A stretch of DNA of 64,000 nt from CALANV01 sp036381615 (GTDB lineage Bacteria; Pseudomonadota; Alphaproteobacteria; CACIAM-22H2): NCBI GenBank assembly GCA_036381615.1, contig DASVCL010000003.1, forward strand, positions 1-64,000. Reading direction: 5' to 3'. Positions 59,545 through 64,000 of this stretch are shown in pieces. How positions within the stretch are numbered: position 1 is the first letter of the stretch; every line of letters begins with the position of its first letter. The notes beneath the pieces were generated by a model. It ran no database searches. It worked only from the letters and a program-made list of their open reading frames with translations, and was not told the origin of the DNA. Position numbers and translations under genes: made by a program.

Positions 59545-62276
59545 CCGCGGTCGAGCAGCGATTTCAACCGGTAGAGCGCGTCCAACGCCTCGCGCGGCGA
59601 CATCTCGTCGGGATGGATGGCGCGCAAGGCCTCCTCGACGACGGATGGTGCCGCCGCCTGCGCCTGGGGAAGACCGCCCTTCGGACGCACGGCGCTGAAC
59701 AGCGGCAGGTCTTCGGCCAGCCGGCTTACCGCGCTGGTATCCGCGCCGTTTTCCAGGGTTTTCAGCACCTGTTCGGCACGCTCGATCACCGCCGGCGGCA
59801 GACCGGCCAGTTTCGCGACGTGAATGCCGTAGGACCGATCGGCCGCGCCGGGCACGACCTCGTGCAGGAACACGACGTCGCCCTGCCACTCCTTGACCCG
59901 CATCGTGTAGCAGGCAAGTCCGGGGAGCTTGCCCGCGAGCGCGGTGAGTTCATGATAGTGGGTGGCGAACAGCGCGCGGCACCGGTTCACCTCGTGCAGA
60001 TGTTCGACGCAGGCCCACGCGATCGACAACCCGTCATAGGTCGCCGTGCCCCGGCCGATTTCGTCGAGGATGACGAGCGAGCGCGTCCCCGCCTGGTTGA
60101 GGATCGCCGCGGTCTCGACCATTTCCACCATGAACGTCGACCGGCCGCGGGCAAGATCGTCGGCGGCGCCGACGCGGCTGAACAGCCGATCGACGACACC
60201 GATATGTGCACGGTCGGCGGGGACGTAGGACCCGATCTGCGCCAGGATCGCAATGAGCGCATTCTGACGGAGAAAGGTCGACTTGCCGGCCATGTTCGGA
60301 CCGGTCAGCAGCCAGATGCGCGCCTCGCCGGTGCGATCAGCCCCCGATCCGTCCGCATCCGCCGCGAGACGGCAATCGTTCGCGACGAAGGCGGCGCCAC
60401 CGGCGCTGGCAAGGGCCGCCTCCACGACGGGGTGACGCCCGCCGACGATATGGAAGCTGAGGCTCTCGTCCACCTCGGGGCGGCAGTAGCGACGCTCGAC
60501 GGCGAGATCGGCAAGGGCGGCCGCGACGTCCAGGGCGGCGATCGCCGACGCGGCGCGCACGATCGCATCCGCATTCGACAGAACGTCCGTCGCGAGTTCG
60601 TTGAAGATCTCCATCTCGAGGGCGAGCGCCTTGTCGGCCGCCGACATGATGCTCTGTTCGAGCTGGCCGAGCTCCACGGTCGTGAAACGCATCGCGCTCG
60701 CCAGAGTCTGGCGGTGAATGAAAGCCGGGTTGCCGGCGAGTTTGTCCGCGTGCGTCGGCGTCACCTCGATGTAGTAGCCGAGGACGTTGTTGTGACGAAT
60801 CTTCAGGGATGGGACCTTCGTCTCGGCCGCATAACGCGTCTGCAATTCCGCGATCAGCCGGCGGCTGTCATCCCTGAGACGTCTGAGCTCGTCGAGCCGC
60901 TCCGAATACCCTGCCGCGATGAAGCCGCCGTCGCGCGCATCGACGGGCAGCTCCGCGGCGAGCGCCCGGGTCAGCCGCTCGACGAGCGGCGCATGGTCTC
61001 CGAGATCGCGGGCGCACGCGTTGATCCCGGCTGGCGTACCGGCGAGCCCTGCCACCGTGAGACACGATCGAATCCGGGGAATCGACGACAGACAGTCGCG
61101 TATGGCGGCAAGATCACGCGGGCCACCACGCCCCAAGCCGATCCGGGACAACGCCCGCTCGACATCCGGCAGGCCGCGCAGAATCTCGCGCAGCTCGTCC
61201 CGCCGCCGGGCATCGTCGACGAAGAAGCCCACCATGTCGAGACGCGCCTCGATTGCACGCGGGTCCGTCAGCGGCGCGGCCAGATGCTGGGCGAGCCGGC
61301 GCGCCCCCGCGCCGGTCAAGGTCCGATCGATCGTCGCCAGCAGCGAACCGCGGCGCTGTCCCTCGAGCGTCTGTTCGAGTTCGAGATTGCGACGCGTGGC
61401 CGGATCGATTTCGAGAAAGCCGCATTCGGCGACGCGAATCGGCGGCTTGAGCCGCGGCAGCCGTCCTTTCTGCGTCAGCTCGACATAGTCGACGAGACTG
61501 CCGCCCGCGGCGAGTTCGGCCCGCCCGAACGCACCGAAACCGTCCAGCGCCTTGACGCCGTACATGGCCTCGAGTCGCCGCCGGCCGTTCTCGCTGTCGA
61601 ACCGGACCGAGGGCAGCGGCGTGAGTGCGCCTTTCCAGTCGTTCAGCTGAACCTTGACCTCGTCGCGGGCGAGCAACCGGTCGGGCACGAGAATTTCGCC
61701 GGGCGCGACACGGGCGAGCGCGCTGGCAATGCCGGATGCGGCCAGCGGTTGCAGGAAGAAGTCGCCCGTCGACAGGTCGAGCCACGCAAAGCCAAGGGCG
61801 CCGTTCGACTCGGCGAGTGCCGCGAGATAGTTGTGCCGGCGCGCATCCAGCAGCGTCTCTTCGGTAAGGGTTCCGGGCGTGACGATGCGGACCACGTCCC
61901 GGCGGACGACGGCCTTCGAGCCACGCTTCTTCGCTTCCGACGGATCCTCGAGCTGTTCGCAGATGGCGACGCGAAAACCGTTCCGGATGAGGCGCTGGAG
62001 ATAGGCTTCGTACGCGTGCACGGGCACGCCGCACATCGGGATTTCTTCGCCGAGATGCTTGCCGCGTTTGGTCAGCGCGATATCCAGCGCCTTCGCGGCG
62101 ACGACCGCGTCGTCGAAGAACAGTTCGTAGAAATCACCCATCCGATAGAACAGAAGGCAGCCGGGATGGGCGCGCTTGACCTCGAAATACTGCGCCATCA
62201 TCGGCGTGACGTCGGCATCCGCCGCAGCCGCGCGCGCCGGCGCGGCCGAATCGATATTGCTTCGGGCGTCGTGCAT
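59541..62276 (-). CDS. mutS: DNA mismatch repair protein MutS
   Basis: Mismatch recognition ATPase, 911 aa. The mismatch-binding FYELF motif is near residue 50 (RMGDFYELFFDDAV). The Walker A GPNMAGKSTFLRQNALIAIL is near 662, with VILDEIGRGTATYDGLSIAW after it. The C-terminal end LRAIHPDEMSPREALDALYR, then LKSLL, is the expected tail. Divergent from the oxidoreductase gene over 88 bases. Confidence 0.98.
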   Translation of the reverse strand: MHDARSNIDSAAPARAAAADADVTPMMAQYFEVKRAHPGCLLFYRMGDFYELFFDDAVVAAKALDIALTKRGKHLGEEIPMCGVPVHAYEAYLQRLIRNGFRVAICEQLEDPSEAKKRGSKAVVRRDVVRIVTPGTLTEETLLDARRHNYLAALAESNGALGFAWLDLSTGDFFLQPLAASGIASALARVAPGEILVPDRLLARDEVKVQLNDWKGALTPLPSVRFDSENGRRRLEAMYGVKALDGFGAFGRAELAAGGSLVDYVELTQKGRLPRLKPPIRVAECGFLEIDPATRRNLELEQTLEGQRRGSLLATIDRTLTGAGARRLAQHLAAPLTDPRAIEARLDMVGFFVDDARRRDELREILRGLPDVERALSRIGLGRGGPRDLAAIRDCLSSIPRIRSCLTVAGLAGTPAGINACARDLGDHAPLVERLTRALAAELPVDARDGGFIAAGYSERLDELRRLRDDSRRLIAELQTRYAAETKVPSLKIRHNNVLGYYIEVTPTHADKLAGNPAFIHRQTLASAMRFTTVELGQLEQSIMSAADKALALEMEIFNELATDVLSNADAIVRAASAIAALDVAAALADLAVERRYCRPEVDESLSFHIVGGRHPVVEAALASAGGAAFVANDCRLAADADGSGADRTGEARIWLLTGPNMAGKSTFLRQNALIAILAQIGSYVPADRAHIGVVDRLFSRVGAADDLARGRSTFMVEMVETAAILNQAGTRSLVILDEIGRGTATYDGLSIAWACVEHLHEVNRCRALFATHYHELTALAGKLPGLACYTMRVKEWQGDVVFLHEVVPGAADRSYGIHVAKLAGLPPAVIERAEQVLKTLENGADTSAVSRLAEDLPLFSAVRPKGGLPQAQAAAPSVVEEALRAIHPDEMSPREALDALYRLKSLLDRG

Positions 62277-62364
62277 TGGTGCGCCACTTATTGCGCAGCC
62301 GGCCCGTTGTTCGCAAGCCGTCGCGGCCGCTATCTATGTTGAACCGATAAGCGGGAGAAAACGC

Positions 62365-63399
62365 ATGAAAAAGACGAATTTCGCCATCGTCGGCCTCGGC
62401 ATGGCGGTCGGGCCGCACGCGAAGAGCTTTCTCGACCTCGCCGACCGGGCGAGCGTGCTTTACGCCTATAGCCCGAGCCTGGCGCGCCGGCAGGCGTTCG
62501 CGGCAAATTTCCCGTTCCCGCTTGCCGACAGCCTCGACCGGATCCTGAACGACCCGGCGGTCGATGTCGTGAGCATCCTGACGCCGCCCAATACGCACCT
62601 GGAGCTGGTCAGGCAGTGCGCGGCGGCCGGCAAGCACGTTCTGCTCGAAAAGCCGCTCGAGATCACGCTCGAACGCGCCCGCGAGCTGGTCGACACCTGC
62701 CGGCGTGCCGGGGTGCGGCTGGGCGTAATGCTGCAGCATCGCTTCCGCCCCGCCGTGATGCGCCTGTCCGAGGTCCTGCGCACGGGTTTGCTGGGCGAGA
62801 TCGCAGGCGCCAGCACGTCGATCCGCCTGTGGCGGCCGCAAAGCTATTACGACGTCCCGGGCCGCGGCACCAAGGCACGCGATGGCGGCGGCGTGCTGCT
62901 GACCCAAGGCATTCATACCTTGGACGTGATGCTGAGTCTGGCCGGGCCGGCCGTCGAGGTCATGGCCTATGCGACGACGTCACCGCTGCACCGGATGGAG
63001 ACCGAAGATCTTGTGGCCGGCGCAATCAGGTTCGCGAACGGTGCTCTCGGCACGATCGATGCGACGACCGCCGCCTTTCCCGGCTTTCCGGAACGGGTGG
63101 AGCTGATAGGCCGCAACGGCACGGCGATCCTTACCGGCACCGCGCTCGACGTATTCTGGCACGACGGCCGCACGGAGCACGTCGAGCCCGACCCGAGCCC
63201 CGGCGGCACCGGCGCCGACCCGATGGCGTTCCCGAACGACTGGCATCGCGCCCTCATCGCGGACTTCATCGATGCCGTCCAGACCGGCCGCGAGCCGCGC
63301 GTGAGTGGCGCCGTGGCCCTGCATGTCCATTACCTGATCGACGCAATACTGCAGTCGGCCGCGGAGAGGCGGCCCGTGCGGCTTCTGACCGACACCTGA
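62365..63399 (+). CDS. Gfo/Idh/MocA family oxidoreductase
   Basis: 344 aa NAD(P)-dependent dehydrogenase. The Rossmann start FAIVGLGMAVGPHAKSFLDL, the catalytic-region motif KHVLLEKPLEITLERARELV and the C-terminal domain with LLTQGIHTLDVMLSLAGPAV are typical. GGGAG-like GGGAG is eight bases before ATG 62365. Sugar, inositol or nucleotide-sugar substrates are possible; nothing nearby points to one. Followed by 255 bases without a gene. Confidence 0.9.
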   Translation: MKKTNFAIVGLGMAVGPHAKSFLDLADRASVLYAYSPSLARRQAFAANFPFPLADSLDRILNDPAVDVVSILTPPNTHLELVRQCAAAGKHVLLEKPLEITLERARELVDTCRRAGVRLGVMLQHRFRPAVMRLSEVLRTGLLGEIAGASTSIRLWRPQSYYDVPGRGTKARDGGGVLLTQGIHTLDVMLSLAGPAVEVMAYATTSPLHRMETEDLVAGAIRFANGALGTIDATTAAFPGFPERVELIGRNGTAILTGTALDVFWHDGRTEHVEPDPSPGGTGADPMAFPNDWHRALIADFIDAVQTGREPRVSGAVALHVHYLIDAILQSAAERRPVRLLTDT

Positions 63400-63654
63400 C
63401 CGCAACCCCGGTTCAGGCAGGCCCTGGGCGATCGTTGTGACGCGGCGGTTTCTCCCTCCATCTATTCGGTACGGAAGCGGCAATCACAAGATGTGGCAGC
63501 GACGGTCCGGAATAGCGCCCCGCTTCCGGCGGCATCAGATCGACACCACCGATCTGCAGTTGGTTTTCCGGCAAAGATTCGACAACCCTAACCAGAAAAC
63601 CTGTTATAAAATGCGGTACGAGTCTGAGGCTTATGCCATCTGGGGGGACGGGGT

Positions 63655-64000
63655 ATGCCGCGCGATCTGTGGGACATCGGCCGCAAAGTTGCATACAATC
63701 CGAGCTGGGGAAAACGCATCCTCCACTCGTCATTCGCCGATCCATTCCGACGCAAGTCGGTTTCCCGGATCGGCACGATGGTAATCAAGGGCGCGATCAC
63801 GTTCATCCCGGTGCCCGCCATCGCGAAGGACATCATCAGCACGGCCGTGGAAAAGGGGCTCCAGTTCGCGCGCAAAAGCAGCTTGAATACAAGAAGAACA
63901 AGCACCAGACCGGCGATATGGCCCACAAGGTCAAATGGGGCTGGAAGGACCTCGACCTCGAGGACATGGACCGCTACCGCTGGAAGGTAAAGCATGCCGC
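63655..64000 (+). pseudogene. Unknown gene with a frameshift at an A run, cut by window end
   Basis: From ATG 63655 (GGGGACGGGG upstream) the frame codes MPRDLWDIGRKVAYNPSWGK and a hydrophobic stretch MVIKGAITFIPVPAIAKDII to codon 74. After AAAA at 63874-63877 that frame becomes Arg/Ser/Thr-rich and stops at 63990. The -1 frame from 63876 stays open to the window end and reads protein-like: KQLEYKKNKHQTGDMAHKVK, then WGWKDLDLEDMDRYRW. One missing A would join them. Either a sequencing/assembly error or a real mutation. TGTTATAAA upstream (about 63602) could be an extended -10. No family recognised. Confidence 0.65.

Noticed and set aside
59613..62342. Open frame of about 900 codons opposite mutS
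   Set aside because: Same reason: codon-aligned antisense of a complete mutS.
63873..63880. Programmed -1 frameshift at CAAAAGC
   Set aside because: Does not fit an X-XXY-YYZ slippery heptamer in the zero frame; a missing A is simpler.

Overview
The window is a GC-rich stretch of an alphaproteobacterial chromosome, most likely a Rhodospirillales-type or other deep-branching lineage. This placement is inferred from gene order and from alphaproteobacterial regulators (MucR, an Irr-like HHH protein, a Fur/Mur without C-terminal cysteine pairs). It is not based on a phylogeny. Nearly all of it is dense housekeeping DNA, mostly on the minus strand. I see no tRNA, rRNA, CRISPR array, insertion sequence or prophage.

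Layout. 1-7.2 kb: gyrB (cut by the window edge), recF, dnaN, a pyroglutamyl peptidase, dnaA and a rhodanese, all minus. 7.2-10.1 kb: a gene-free stretch without recognisable DnaA boxes, rpsT with a clear terminator, an enoyl-CoA hydratase, a small exported protein and mutM. 10.2-15.2 kb (plus): ubiE, ubiB, coaBC, dut and a MoeB/ThiF enzyme. 15.2-22.5 kb: a 2-hydroxyacid dehydrogenase, an SH3-domain exported protein, an oxidative-stress module (Irr-like regulator, rubrerythrin, GlpC-like Fe-S protein, DUF3501), a nitronate monooxygenase-like protein and a glycerophosphodiesterase. 22.5-32.4 kb: the rimP-nusA-ylxR-infB-rbfA-truB-rpsO-pnp transcription/translation cluster. A DUF72 gene remnant sits between infB and rbfA. 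32.5-44.2 kb: a long codirectional cluster tsaB-rimI-mucR-fur-olsB-olsA-miaB-phoH-ybeY-corC-lnt-metK-trmB, many members joined by 4-base stop/start overlaps. 44.3-51.2 kb: cell-wall and stress genes (VanX-type dipeptidase, Bax-like glucosaminidase, NfuA, class III cyclase, universal stress protein, TIGR02186 protein plus TauE exporter). 51.2-62.3 kb: trpS, murJ, a Spy/ZraP-like protein, two small unknowns, glnD, a lipoprotein, a Fet4-type permease and mutS. 62.3-64 kb: a Gfo/Idh/MocA oxidoreductase, then a frameshifted unknown gene running off the end.

The most interesting parts are these. (1) The rubrerythrin/GlpC-like/DUF3501 operon has a perfect 9-5-9 inverted repeat touching its -35 box, and an Irr-like gene lies just upstream. 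(2) Both Fur-family genes have -10 boxes 8-9 bases before ATG, which suggests leaderless messages. (3) MutM has lost its fourth zinc cysteine and carries an extra nearby cysteine. (4) The nitronate-monooxygenase-like protein has a C-terminal Fe-S-like cysteine cluster. (5) The last gene is frameshifted at an A run. All functional statements are from reading the sequence; no searches were run.
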